Shown here piece by piece: positions 25,701 to 33,054 of a stretch of DNA of 62,206 bases. The stretch is from Muribaculaceae bacterium (GTDB taxonomy: Bacteria > Bacillota > Clostridia > Lachnospirales > Lachnospiraceae). The number at the start of each line of letters is the position of its first letter. The stretch's first letter is position 1. A program made the translations under genes and the position numbers. The stretch lies in the NCBI GenBank assembly GCA_023666425.1, contig JAMPCA010000001.1, positions 297,136 through 359,341 of the forward strand, written 5' to 3'. The notes beneath the pieces are model-generated. The model did no database searches and had not been told where the DNA came from. It saw only the letters and a list, made by a program, of their open reading frames with translations.

Positions 25701-26434
25701 AGACGGACGCTTCCGGAAATGTGACCTCTGTGACCACAAAGTCCGTGATTGAGAACGTGGCAAAGAATACCACCGCATCTGTCACGGTCAAGACGGACGG
25801 CAGCGGAAATATCACCTCGGCGAAAGCGTCCGTGGTCAAGACGGGCACGGAGGCGAAATCCGGCACGAAGGGCACAGTTTCTGCGGCTGTTGTAAAGCAG
25901 ATCACAGAGGCGGCGGGCACCACCGACGTCGTGATCACGCAGAAGTTCACGAAGGAGGACGGCAGCACGGCATTCAAGCTGCAGGTCAATGCATCCGACC
26001 TTGTCAGCGGTGAGAGCCTTTACATCGTGAAGGTCAATACCAAGACGGGCGAGAAAACGCTGGTCAACGCGAAGGAGTACAAGGTATCCGGGGCAGGGAA
26101 TGTCAGCGTGACCATGGATAAGAACGGCACCTATGCGCTTCTGGACGACAAGGAGGCGGAGAAGGTCAGCAATGAAATCTTAAAGACGGTGAAGGTGAAG
26201 GATTCCTCCAAGACCGTCAAGAAGGGAAAGAAGACGACCGTTGTAATGAGCGACAAGCTGAACATGGACAACGTGAAGAAGGTTACCTATACGACCAGCA
26301 AGAAGTCCGTTGCGACCGTCGATAAAAACGGCAAGGTGACGGCGAAGAAGGCGGGAACCGTGACCATCAAGGTAAAGGTTACCTTGAAGAACGGTAAGAG
26401 CAAGACTGTCAAGGTAAAAGTCAAAGTGAAATAA
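22727..26434 (+). CDS. Large secreted repeat protein with C-terminal Ig-like (BIG2) domain, copy 1
   Basis: A 1235-residue exported protein. A signal peptide (about 1-33, KKSRVNRLLAAGLSF to VIAEE) is followed by several beta-rich units of 90-100 residues. Some resemble MBG/YDG-type domains (ADNVSDYFTFTAPDL, YSGETVAPAYQITCDG, NVGEYRLAVTY). Then come five DDPGN repeats and a Pro/Thr linker (about 900-945), a Lys/Thr-rich region, and a BIG2 Ig-like domain (SVATVDKNGKVTAKKAGTVT) ending in a KVKVKVK tail. There is no LPXTG or membrane anchor; the basic tail may bind the wall by charge. The last 310 residues are almost identical to copy 2, and the signal region is too. AAGGAGG precedes the ATG. Confidence 0.85.
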   Translation: MKKSRVNRLLAAGLSFAMAVAALPLGGVTVIAEETREAEAQKTVVTSENIRNYLTYDPDENIEKELKSGGQGDNRSWAVEQAFKITRGTALDFGEITFSYKQLDADGRETPVNEGEMFYAAEYNVYVSIDGENFTTDGEEVLAGTVELKRGQRNDVYWKDLRGVSEEPYTFDFNFANAMAGSPGTVFADIQGTARLSGEGSSLFTGTPTVRILEEKEYEDGNTEEYVAEVTLTPDTEAMANVTGVKELTLTMDFGESFADFDYTIELPVVISAKEGICFDLAVDADEKWKNGNAQFFYGDTIELPAVATYNWDDENNYQGSQIEKLENGNEALTIDITKDFDPVDEIKDSGYYRLEYIYETDDNYAVLTIDFNIERAEITADNVSDYFTFTAPDLTWDGEWKGEVVRNALQPSGDDGITADNYSLGWEGDMCSAGDYRLFLWVDSTNVYTGENEPVFDVTIKKADFGVGDIIKKDYEQGFTTYGVVIEGECGLKDVFEYEESLPWEVWEAATFTAKQNGEVVDNPKNAGVYNIFLTLEGSDNFNGFDEQDSNHTLTITQRILTETVLSKTYSKDEVEDFTDGQTEILVIDDEFRGEIDRAKQENETPLINTVTISEGTVVDSATLDVDTGMLSLTFQSDLDFTDTQTKSDTLDITLEYANMIFYKSVVITVTSKKVADIALTIEGGQTWANGVVTKEYSGETVAPAYQITCDGAPVASGVIAYADGAYSADGLTVTSKALHDQDSPAPIKNVGEYRLAVTYDTEEYYGEAYLTCLINQKLIIIKGVDATVAGSDELLSFLEENIGEQIIANDGTGKGCSITEGAYVGSDERPTIRTWLEGDNVYYDSDSNLDDLRLAFGTYTIRVDLIYSDEGSTYGSENYALDLRDGTLIFKEKGTEADDPGNDDPGNDDPGNDDPGNDDPGNDNPGTNPTPGNPGTTVTPPATVTPTTTTEPKDPDATVVVNPDGSKTETKTDAGTNTAGKNVEVTTTTKTDASGNVTSVTTKSVIENVAKNTTASVTVKTDGSGNITSAKASVVKTGTEAKSGTKGTVSAAVVKQITEAAGTTDVVITQKFTKEDGSTAFKLQVNASDLVSGESLYIVKVNTKTGEKTLVNAKEYKVSGAGNVSVTMDKNGTYALLDDKEAEKVSNEILKTVKVKDSSKTVKKGKKTTVVMSDKLNMDNVKKVTYTTSKKSVATVDKNGKVTAKKAGTVTIKVKVTLKNGKSKTVKVKVKVK

Positions 26435-26458
26435 GGAATATCTGAATAATGGACGAAG

Positions 26459-26487
26459 GGCAGGGACGTGAATGTCCCTGCCGTTTT
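26459..26487 (+). terminator. Terminator after surface-protein copy 1
   Basis: GGCAGGGAC (26459-26467) pairs perfectly with 26474-26482 across a 6-base loop; GTTTT follows. The same block recurs three more times in the next 6.4 kb. Confidence 0.85.
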
Positions 26488-26548
26488 CTCATTTAACCGA
26501 ACTTTTTTTCTGGAATGATAGAAGATAAATATATAGTAACAGTTCTTA

Positions 26549-26577
26549 TTGTGTTTCTATTCATATCGTGATACAAT
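26549..26577 (+). promoter_or_regulatory. Promoter of the holin-like toxin
   Basis: TTGTGT (26549-26554) and TACAAT (26572-26577) are 17 bases apart, with an extended -10 (TGA before TACAAT). The predicted start near 26584 leaves an 80-base leader. In it CCTCCT (26612-26617) can pair with the ribosome site AGGAGG (26650-26655) and hide it. Confidence 0.75.
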
Positions 26578-26663
26578 CTTTGTACGGAAAGTACCCATGA
26601 CAGGGTGCCAGCCTCCTAACTTATTCCCGGTTTACCGGAGTACATAGGAAGGAGGTGACGTTT

Positions 26664-26783
26664 ATGACGGCTTTTGAAATCATTTCGATTTTCATCGGCA
26701 TATTGGCTCTGCTGATTGCCTTTGGTAGCTTTGTTGTTGCGTTGCTTGCCTTTCTCGACAAGAGGAACAAGCACAAAAAATAA
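26664..26783 (+). CDS. Type I toxin, putative holin-like (39 residues)
   Basis: A 39-residue peptide beginning MTAFEIISIFIGILALL and ending DKRNKHKK. One hydrophobic helix is followed by a charged tail. This is the pattern of the holin-like toxin family (TxpA/BsrG type), whose members insert in the membrane when over-made. A very strong ribosome site (GGAAGGAGGTGACG) lies before the ATG, but the leader can fold over it. A promoter on the opposite strand (26885-26913) should make an antisense RNA across the 3' end. The gene is too short for usual gene callers. It lies between two copies of the surface-protein family. Confidence 0.85.
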   Translation: MTAFEIISIFIGILALLIAFGSFVVALLAFLDKRNKHKK

Positions 26784-26878
26784 TGCCTCTCCTGTCTGCG
26801 AAACAGAAGAGGCGGTGTCCGTAAGGACATTTAATCGTATGTAGGAGCATCCACTTTGGGGTGGGTGCTTTCCTTTAT
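26775..26878 (-). ncRNA. Predicted antisense antitoxin RNA of the holin-like toxin
   Basis: On the minus strand a promoter (26913-26885) predicts a start near 26878. A hairpin (26785-26813, stem GCCTCT/AGAGGC plus CTGT/ACAG) followed by a T run (complement of 26775-26780) makes a terminator. The resulting RNA of about 100 bases would be complementary to the 3' end of the toxin message, including its stop codon. This is the layout of TxpA/RatA and BsrG/SR4 type I systems. Confidence 0.7.
26846..26877 (+). terminator. Terminator of the toxin message
   Basis: A 9-bp stem with one G-T pair (26846-26854 with 26861-26869) is followed by a T-rich tract (TTCCTTTAT). It lies inside the region transcribed from the other strand as antitoxin. 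Confidence 0.65.
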
Positions 26879-26884
26879 ATACAT

Positions 26885-26913
26885 ATGATAGCATTGTTTT
26901 TGGCAGATTTCAA
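26885..26913 (-). promoter_or_regulatory. Promoter of the antisense antitoxin RNA
   Basis: Read on the minus strand, TTGAAA (26913-26908) and TATCAT (26890-26885) are exactly 17 bases apart, with TGC before the -10 box (extended -10). It faces the toxin gene. Confidence 0.7.
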
Positions 26914-26989
26914 GTGTTTTTGTGTTACCTATCAAAATTTATGAATCTCATATCTTATTTAGTCTTTCTTTTCTAATTTTGAAAGAGAT

Positions 26990-27651
26990 GAGCGACCGAC
27001 AATTCGTACATTGCTGACAGATGGCGAAGAAGTACTTTATTACTGGGAAAATGTAGATTCGGTAGAGGAGCGGAATTTCCCGGTTGGAACCTATAGGGAA
27101 ATGATCCGGGCACGAACCCGACTCCGGGCACTCCGGACACTACCGTTACACCGCCTGCCACCGTTACACCGCCTGCAGCCACAGAGCCAAAGGATCCTGG
27201 CGCCACCGTTGTGGTAAATCCGGACGGCAGCGGAACGATCACCTCGGCGAAAGCGTCCGTGGTCAAGACAGGCACGGAGGTGAAATCCGGCACGAAGGGC
27301 ACAGTCTCTGCGGCTGTTTAAAGCAGATCACAGAGGCGGCGGGCACCACCGACGTCGTGATCACGCAGAAGTTCACGAAGGAGGACGGCAGTACGGCATT
27401 CAAGCTGCAGGTCAATGCATCCGACCTTGACCGTCAAGAAGGGAAAGAAGACGACCGTTGTAATGAGCGACAAGCTGAACATGGACAACGTGAAGAAGGT
27501 TACCTATACGACCAGCAAGAAGACCGTTGCGACCGTCGATAAAAACGGCAAGGTGACGGCGAAGAAGGCGGGAACTGTGACCATCAAGGTAAAGGTTACC
27601 TTGAAGAACGGGAAGAGCAAGACCGTCAAGGTAAAAGTCAAGGTGAAATAA
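26990..27651 (+). pseudogene. Decayed third copy of the surface-protein family
   Basis: From 26990 the sequence encodes ERPTIRTLLTDGEE, matching the late-middle part of copies 1 and 2 (RPTIRTWL). At the GTY segment it jumps out of frame into the Pro/Thr linker, having lost the DDPGN repeats. Two further internal deletions bring it to the C-terminal BIG2 domain, which is intact to the TAA at 27651. The open pieces do not form one frame. It is the wreck of a full gene whose 5' end is gone, and could still donate sequence for gene conversion. Confidence 0.85.
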
Positions 27652-27674
27652 GGAATATCTGAATAATGGGCGAA

Positions 27675-27704
27675 TGGCAGGGACGTGAATGTCCCTACCA
27701 TTTC
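27675..27704 (+). terminator. Terminator after the decayed copy
   Basis: The second copy of the terminator block: TGGCAGGGAC (27675-27684) with GTCCCTACCA (27691-27700), one mismatched pair, then TTTC. Confidence 0.7.
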
Positions 27705-27737
27705 TTATGCGTTCACAAAATATTCGCGTGAATGATA

Positions 27738-27766
27738 TTGTAAACAGTGCAGACTTTTTGTATAAT
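27738..27766 (+). promoter_or_regulatory. Sigma-A promoter without its gene (duplicate of the one at 31811)
   Basis: TTGTAA (27738-27743), 17 bases, TATAAT (27761-27766). The same sequence drives the Rpn gene after copy 2 (31811-31839). Here no gene follows before the small-RNA promoter, so the promoter was probably left behind by duplication or deletion. Confidence 0.65.
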
Positions 27767-27775
27767 TTTTTTCTC

Positions 27776-27917
27776 TTGCGCTCTGCTGCTGAATATGCTA
27801 TATTATAGGCAGAAAAGGGAAAGCCATAGAAGCGGCTCTACCCCAACATTCACAACTTAAACCCTCCGAAAAGGGTCAGCCGTCATTATTGGTAGTAGTG
27901 GCGGCTATTTCTTTTTT
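27776..27917 (+). ncRNA. Predicted small RNA with own promoter and terminator
   Basis: The promoter is TTGCGC (27776-27781), 17 bases, TATATT (27799-27804) with extended -10 TGC. The start should be near 27811. The transcript ends at a hairpin, AGCCGTCA (27878-27885) with TGGCGGCT (27899-27906), then ATTTCTTTTTT. A small hairpin ACCC/GGGT precedes it. The RNA of about 105 bases has no convincing reading frame. AGCCGUCAU (27878-27886) is complementary to the toxin start AUGACGGCU at 26664-26672, which may be chance. Confidence 0.6.
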
Positions 27918-28034
27918 CCCTTGTAAACCTGATAAAGGGGTAAAGCCGCCTTTGGCCTACCGCTTTTCTGCTGACTGGAATAATTCAGCTTTTTATCGGC
28001 TGAAATGCAGCCGATTTCCCAGAAAATGTGAAAT

Positions 28035-28083
28035 GTTAGCATTGTGCTAACCAATTTTTGGAATAGATGTGAGAAAATAGAAT
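28035..28083 (+). promoter_or_regulatory. Palindromic site and possible promoter of surface-protein copy 2
   Basis: GTTAGCATTGTGCTAAC (28035-28051) is a perfect 7-bp palindrome with a 3-base centre. A possible -10 box TAGAAT (28078-28083) lies 17 bases from a poor -35 (TTTTTG, 28055-28060). The palindrome would sit just upstream of -35, the usual place for an activator. A similar, imperfect site precedes copy 1. Confidence 0.45.
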
Positions 28084-28122
28084 TGGTTTATTGTATCGAC
28101 AAGGATAAAGGAGGAAACCTAT

Positions 28123-31100
28123 ATGAAGAAAAGCAGAGTAAACCGGCTTCTGGCAGCGGGACTGTCACTTGCCATGGCCGTAGCTGCGCTTCCGCTCGGG
28201 GGGGTGCCCGTCATGGCGGAGGAGACGCAGGAGGAGAGCGCGGACCGGAGAACGCTCATCACAGAGGATAATATTGCAGATTATCTGACCTTTACGCAGA
28301 GTGAGAACCTGATCTGGGAAAATGGGAATGACCGCTCATGGGTTGTAAGGGATGAATGTGTGACGGTGAATGGGGATAAGCCCCTGGATATCAATGCACC
28401 CCAGTTCTTCTTTAAGCAGCTGGATGCAGACGGTAAGGAGACGGGAGATTTCACGGAGGAGATCAGTGAGATAGCACGCTATCATGTGTATGTCACGATA
28501 GACGACCAGAACTTTAGGACGGACGGGAAGGTTCTTCTTGCCACCGCAGAGATTGGGCGCGGGCTCAGATATGAACCATGGTGGAAAGAGGTGCGGGGGA
28601 ATCAGGATGACGAGTATAAATGGGAGATAGGCTTGCCGACGGATTCCACATATACAAGCATACAGGCGGCAGCGTCCCTTACGGGTGCCGGTAAAGACCT
28701 CTTTACCGCTGCTGAGGTTGCAATTGAAAGTGAGACAGCTATAGTGACACTCACACCCGATGAAACAGCATTGGGTGCTGTTGAAGGGCTGGAGGAGCTC
28801 ACCCTGATTGTGGATTTCGGCAGCAGCTTTGACAAGTTTGATTATGTGGTAGAGATTCCTCTGGTAATCAGTACAAAGAATTATGCAGAGCTTAGCGTAA
28901 ATGAAGATGCGGGCAGTCCGTGGATGAATTGGGGTACTGAGGATGAGATTATCTTTTCTTATACCGGAGAGGAGATCGCGCTGCCGAAGGTAAAAATAAG
29001 TGTGGATAATGAAGAGATTGCAAATGCAGCCACAGCCGCTCCCGGCGAAACCAGCGCAACCGAAGGACTGACATGTACCATAGAGAAAAATGATACATCG
29101 GTTTCGAGTGTGAAGGATTCCGGCGGGTACCGTGTGGAGTATGTTTATAGCACAGATGAGGTCTATGGAGTGATGACCATTGTCTTTCGTGTGGATCCTA
29201 TAGTAATTACGGAAGACAATTGGAATACCTATTTTACATACACAGATCCACAGCTTACATGGAATGGATATGACAGATGGGATGAGATTACAGCAGAACC
29301 AAAAAGCGGAGTGGATATAAGGGAAGAAAATTACGGTCTGAATGTAGACAGAGAGCCGCGTGATGTAGGAACCTATACGGTTAAGCTGTGGGCAGGCAAT
29401 GAGAATTATAGTACAGAAGGAGAGATTGAAATCGGGACAGCTACCATCAGCAAGGCTGCATATACTGTCACAGATGTGATTCAGCGTGCCACCGATTTTT
29501 GGCCGACATGGAGAGACGACTATGCGGATATGCGCTACTTCTATGAGCCGAAGGAGGGTGTTTCGCCGTTTATCATGGATTCTCTGACATTTACAGCCGT
29601 AAAAGGTGGTGAAGAATATGAACATCCTGAGAATGCCGGAACCTATAATATTTATCTGACTCTGGAGAATACAGAGAACTACGATGGCTTTACGAAGGCT
29701 GATTCAGGTGTAGTTTTTGTGATTGAACAGAGAGAGCACTTTGAGACGACCTATAACAAGGTATATTCGGTTGCGGATATTGAGGGGCTTTCGCAAGTAA
29801 AGGATCGTCTGGAAATTTTTGATTCGGCTACGTTCACCTGGCTAAAAGAGAAGATGATCGAGGGAGATAATATAACTCCGGCTATCACATGGGAAGATGG
29901 CGATAAGACGCTTGTAGCGGACGCATCATTTGACGGGAATACCGGGGAACTGGAGATAACATTTGCAGAAAATGCGGAATCGCTCAGCGAGACAAAGAGC
30001 ACACAGCTCACCCTTTGCTTTGACTTCAATAATATTAAAATTACAAAGAAGGTTGTAGTTACAGTTACAAACAAAGAGATTGTAGATATTGAATGGGTGG
30101 GCGAGAATCAAAAGGTATATGATGGAGAGTCGGCAACGCCTGTTTACCGGGTGACGAGTGACGGCACCACTCTGGTGGATGAACTGTCCGAAGCGGACGG
30201 GCTGACGGTGGAGGTCTATCCCGTAGATGGGCAGGCGAATTTACTCCGTGATGCTGGCAGCTATGAGCTGTCTGTGAAGTATGATAGCGGTAACTATTAC
30301 GGAGAGACGTCCTTCATTTACTGGATTAGTCAAAAATCCATTGTTATCAAGGGCGTTACCGCCAGCTATGAGATTGGAAGCGAAGAGCTTAAGACTTTCC
30401 TGAAAAATAACATTGGAAATATGCAAATCGGAGCGGACGGCAAAGGCAAGGGCTGCAGCATCACAGAGGGCGAGTACTGTGCAGGCGACGTGAAGCCGAC
30501 GATTCGGACGTGGCTGATGGACAGTGATGAGAACTGGCTTTATGCGGCGGAAGATGATGAGAATGTGCTGAATGCTCTCTGGCTTCCGGCTGGCACATAT
30601 TTGATTGGAGTTGATTTTGCAGAAGATGGTTACGGCAGCCAGAATTACGACATAGCTGTTCAGAACGGAACGCTGACTGTCACGGAAAAGAACGCAGATC
30701 CGGGAAATGACGATCCGGGAAATGATGACCCGGGAAATGATGACCCGGGAAATGACGATCCGGGAAATGACGATCCGGGGAATGACAATCCGGGCACGAA
30801 CCCGGCTCCGGGCAATCCGGGCACTACCGTTACACCGCCTGCCACCGTTACACCGACCACCACCACAGAGCCGAAGGATCCTGACGCCACCGTTGTGGTA
30901 AATCCGGACGGAAGCAAAACGGAGACAAAGACGGATGCCGGGACCAATACGGCTGGCAAAAATGTGGAGGTTACCACGACGACAAAGACGGACGCTTCCG
31001 GAAATGTGACCTCTGTGACCACAAAGTCCGTGATTGAGAACGTGGCAAAGAATACCACCGCATCTGTCACGGTCAAGACGGACGGCAGCGGAAATATCAC

Positions 31101-31719
31101 CTCGGCGAAAGCGTCCGTGGTCAAGACGGGCACGGAGGCGAAATCCGGCACGAAGGGCACAGTTTCTGCGGCTGTTGTAAAGCAGATCACAGAGGCGGCG
31201 GGCACCACCGACGTCGTGATCACGCAGAAGTTCACGAAGGAGGACGGCAGCACGGCATTCAAGCTGCAGGTCAATGCATCCGACCTTGTCAGCGGTGAGA
31301 GCCTTTACATCGTGAAGGTCAATACCAAGACGGGCGAGAAAACGCTGGTCAACGCGAAGGAGTACAAGGTATCCGGGGCAGGGAATGTCAGCGTGACCAT
31401 GGATAAGAACGGCACCTATGCGCTTCTGGACGACAAGGAGGCGGAGAAGGTCAGCAATGAAATCTTAAAGACGGTGAAGGTGAAGGATTCCTCCAAGACC
31501 GTCAAGAAGGGAAAGAAGACGACCGTTGTAATGAGCGACAAGCTGAACATGGACAACGTGAAGAAGGTTACCTATACGACCAGCAAGAAGTCCGTTGCGA
31601 CCGTCGATAAAAACGGCAAGGTGACGGCGAAGAAGGCGGGAACCGTGACCATCAAGGTAAAGGTTACCTTGAAGAACGGTAAGAGCAAGACTGTCAAGGT
31701 AAAAGTCAAAGTGAAATAA
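28123..31719 (+). CDS. Large secreted repeat protein with C-terminal Ig-like (BIG2) domain, copy 2
   Basis: A 1198-residue paralogue of the protein at 22727. It has a nearly identical signal peptide (to VPVMAEE) and a diverged middle of beta-rich units (ITEDNIADYLTF, ITEDNWNTYFTYTDPQL, YDGESATPVYRVTSDG). Six DDPGN repeats follow, then a C-terminal 310 residues almost identical to copy 1, including the Lys/Thr region and the BIG2 domain. The DNA of the last 900 bases shows only a few differences, while the middle is clearly different. No sortase or membrane anchor is seen. It is probably a cell-surface or matrix protein; no ligand can be named. AAGGAGG precedes the ATG. Confidence 0.85.
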   Translation: MKKSRVNRLLAAGLSLAMAVAALPLGGVPVMAEETQEESADRRTLITEDNIADYLTFTQSENLIWENGNDRSWVVRDECVTVNGDKPLDINAPQFFFKQLDADGKETGDFTEEISEIARYHVYVTIDDQNFRTDGKVLLATAEIGRGLRYEPWWKEVRGNQDDEYKWEIGLPTDSTYTSIQAAASLTGAGKDLFTAAEVAIESETAIVTLTPDETALGAVEGLEELTLIVDFGSSFDKFDYVVEIPLVISTKNYAELSVNEDAGSPWMNWGTEDEIIFSYTGEEIALPKVKISVDNEEIANAATAAPGETSATEGLTCTIEKNDTSVSSVKDSGGYRVEYVYSTDEVYGVMTIVFRVDPIVITEDNWNTYFTYTDPQLTWNGYDRWDEITAEPKSGVDIREENYGLNVDREPRDVGTYTVKLWAGNENYSTEGEIEIGTATISKAAYTVTDVIQRATDFWPTWRDDYADMRYFYEPKEGVSPFIMDSLTFTAVKGGEEYEHPENAGTYNIYLTLENTENYDGFTKADSGVVFVIEQREHFETTYNKVYSVADIEGLSQVKDRLEIFDSATFTWLKEKMIEGDNITPAITWEDGDKTLVADASFDGNTGELEITFAENAESLSETKSTQLTLCFDFNNIKITKKVVVTVTNKEIVDIEWVGENQKVYDGESATPVYRVTSDGTTLVDELSEADGLTVEVYPVDGQANLLRDAGSYELSVKYDSGNYYGETSFIYWISQKSIVIKGVTASYEIGSEELKTFLKNNIGNMQIGADGKGKGCSITEGEYCAGDVKPTIRTWLMDSDENWLYAAEDDENVLNALWLPAGTYLIGVDFAEDGYGSQNYDIAVQNGTLTVTEKNADPGNDDPGNDDPGNDDPGNDDPGNDDPGNDNPGTNPAPGNPGTTVTPPATVTPTTTTEPKDPDATVVVNPDGSKTETKTDAGTNTAGKNVEVTTTTKTDASGNVTSVTTKSVIENVAKNTTASVTVKTDGSGNITSAKASVVKTGTEAKSGTKGTVSAAVVKQITEAAGTTDVVITQKFTKEDGSTAFKLQVNASDLVSGESLYIVKVNTKTGEKTLVNAKEYKVSGAGNVSVTMDKNGTYALLDDKEAEKVSNEILKTVKVKDSSKTVKKGKKTTVVMSDKLNMDNVKKVTYTTSKKSVATVDKNGKVTAKKAGTVTIKVKVTLKNGKSKTVKVKVKVK

Positions 31720-31747
31720 AATAAGGAATACCTGAATAATGAGCGAA

Positions 31748-31776
31748 TGGCAGGGACGTGAATGTCCCTGCCATTT
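31748..31776 (+). terminator. Terminator after surface-protein copy 2
   Basis: The third copy of the block: a perfect 10-bp stem (31748-31757 with 31764-31773) and a short T tract. Confidence 0.8.
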
Positions 31777-31810
31777 CTCATGCGTTCGCAAAATATTCGC
31801 GTGAATGATA

Positions 31811-31839
31811 TTGTAAACAGTGCTGACTTTTTGTATAAT
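31811..31839 (+). promoter_or_regulatory. Sigma-A promoter of the Rpn-type gene
   Basis: TTGTAA (31811-31816), 17 bases, perfect TATAAT (31834-31839). The predicted start near 31846 excludes any translation start upstream of that point. Confidence 0.8.
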
Positions 31840-31896
31840 TGGAGTGTACAGAAGGAATTTTATGCTGTCCGACCATTGATAATACGGAAGATACAG

Positions 31897-32778
31897 ATGA
31901 AAGGCCGAGGTGAAAAGTTGCAGGAAAAAACAAAACAGATGCAGGAGGTTATGGCAAAACGCACCGCCAAGAACAGTGTGTTTTTAGACATTTTTCAAAA
32001 TAAGAGCTATTTGCTGGAGCTGTACAAAACGCTCCACCCGGAGGACACCGGGGTGACGGAGGAGGCACTTACAGATATCACCATCACAAATGTGCTGACG
32101 GATAATCTGTATAATGATTTGGGTTTTATTGTCAGTGACAGACTAATGATACTCGTGGAAGCGCAGTCCACATGGACAGTGAATATACTGGTGAGAGTGC
32201 TGCTGTATCTGGCGCAGAGCTATTCGGAATATTTTCAGCGAACCAGGCAAGACTATTACAAGTGCCGGAGAGTGAGAATGCCAAAGCCTGAACTGTATGT
32301 GATATATACGGGAAACAAGGGAAGAAAGCCCGAAAAAATATCGCTGTCAGAGGATTTTTTTGCTGGTGCGGACATAGATGTCGAGGTCAGGGCAAAGGTC
32401 ATCTATGAGAGCGATACAGATGACATCATCAATCAGTATATTATTTTCTGCAAGGTGTTCAACGAGCAGACAAAACAGTTTGGAATGACAAGGAAGGCAG
32501 TTACGGAAACGATTCACATATGCAGGGACAGAAATGTATTGAGGGAATATCTGGCAGGGAGAGAGAAGGAGGTAGTGACAATTATGATGAGCTTGTTTGA
32601 TGAAGAACAGATAATGAAATCCTATATCCGAAGTGAGATACATGACGCGGATAGGGCAACAGCGGAAAGAATGATAAAATTGGGGAAGTATTCACTAGAG
32701 GAAATATCGTTATGTGTTCCTTCCGTATCACTTAATGAATTAAAAGAGATGGAAGCAGAGCTTATGCAGTTGGCGTAA
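31897..32778 (+). CDS. Rpn-family PD-(D/E)XK nuclease/transposase-like protein
   Basis: A 293-residue protein of the Rpn/YhgA-like group. It begins after a short Lys-rich segment with AKNSVFLDIFQNK. The core strand DRLMILVEAQSTW holds the (D/E)xQ-type catalytic residues, and the C-terminal part (NRNVLREYLAGREKE-like helix, then SLEEISLCVPSVSLNELK) is a helix-turn-helix-like tail. The ATG at 31897 is chosen because the promoter ends near 31846; the ribosome site (GGAAG) is weak, and 31939 is an alternative. Relatives stimulate DNA rearrangement, which is of interest between repeated genes. A different, broken member lies at 15992. Confidence 0.75.
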   Translation: MKGRGEKLQEKTKQMQEVMAKRTAKNSVFLDIFQNKSYLLELYKTLHPEDTGVTEEALTDITITNVLTDNLYNDLGFIVSDRLMILVEAQSTWTVNILVRVLLYLAQSYSEYFQRTRQDYYKCRRVRMPKPELYVIYTGNKGRKPEKISLSEDFFAGADIDVEVRAKVIYESDTDDIINQYIIFCKVFNEQTKQFGMTRKAVTETIHICRDRNVLREYLAGREKEVVTIMMSLFDEEQIMKSYIRSEIHDADRATAERMIKLGKYSLEEISLCVPSVSLNELKEMEAELMQLA

Positions 32779-32804
32779 GTGTGAAATCCTTGAAAACTGT
32801 CAGA

Positions 32805-32834
32805 TGGCAGGGACGTGAATGTCCCTGCCATTTT
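32805..32834 (+). terminator. Terminator after the Rpn-type gene
   Basis: The fourth copy of the terminator block: a perfect stem (TGGCAGGGAC at 32805-32814 with 32821-32830) and TTTT. The sequence after it resembles that after copy 1 (26495 onward), so the unit was duplicated with its flank. Confidence 0.85.
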
Positions 32835-32876
32835 CTCATATAACCGTACTTGTTTTTTTCTGGAATAATAGAGTAG

Positions 32877-33047
32877 AATATAGAATATGGAGCGATGGTG
32901 GTACTCAGTCTGGATGAGTATGCTAAACTGACGGATGGTGTGGAAGCTGCATTGGATCAGGCAGATAGGTTTGCGGCAGAATATGATGCTCGGATGAGCC
33001 ATGAGGAAGTTTTTGAAAATCTGCGGAGGAAAATAAATGCCCGGTAA
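32877..33047 (+). pseudogene. Fragment of a Phd/YefM-type antitoxin
   Basis: The frame reads EYGAMVVLSLDEYAKL followed by a helical tail and a stop at 33045-33047. This is the second half of a prevent-host-death antitoxin, in which a YG..VV.S...Y block follows the DNA-binding N-terminus. The N-terminal third is missing and a stop lies just upstream. No toxin partner is intact beside it. Confidence 0.6.
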
Positions 33048-33054
33048 GGAGGAA

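Noticed and set aside
25366-25989. Long Val/Ser/Pro-rich open frame on the minus strand opposite the surface gene (and its twin at 30660-31274)
   Set aside because: It is the shadow of the Thr/Lys-rich repeats of the plus-strand gene; it has no ribosome site and is repeated only because the plus-strand sequence is.
26434-26434. LPXTG-type anchor on the two large secreted proteins
   Set aside because: The C-termini end in KVKVKVK with no PxTG motif and no hydrophobic helix, so they are not sortase substrates.
31762-31896. Longer N-terminus for the Rpn-type protein
   Set aside because: It would start inside the terminator block and upstream of the promoter at 31811-31839.
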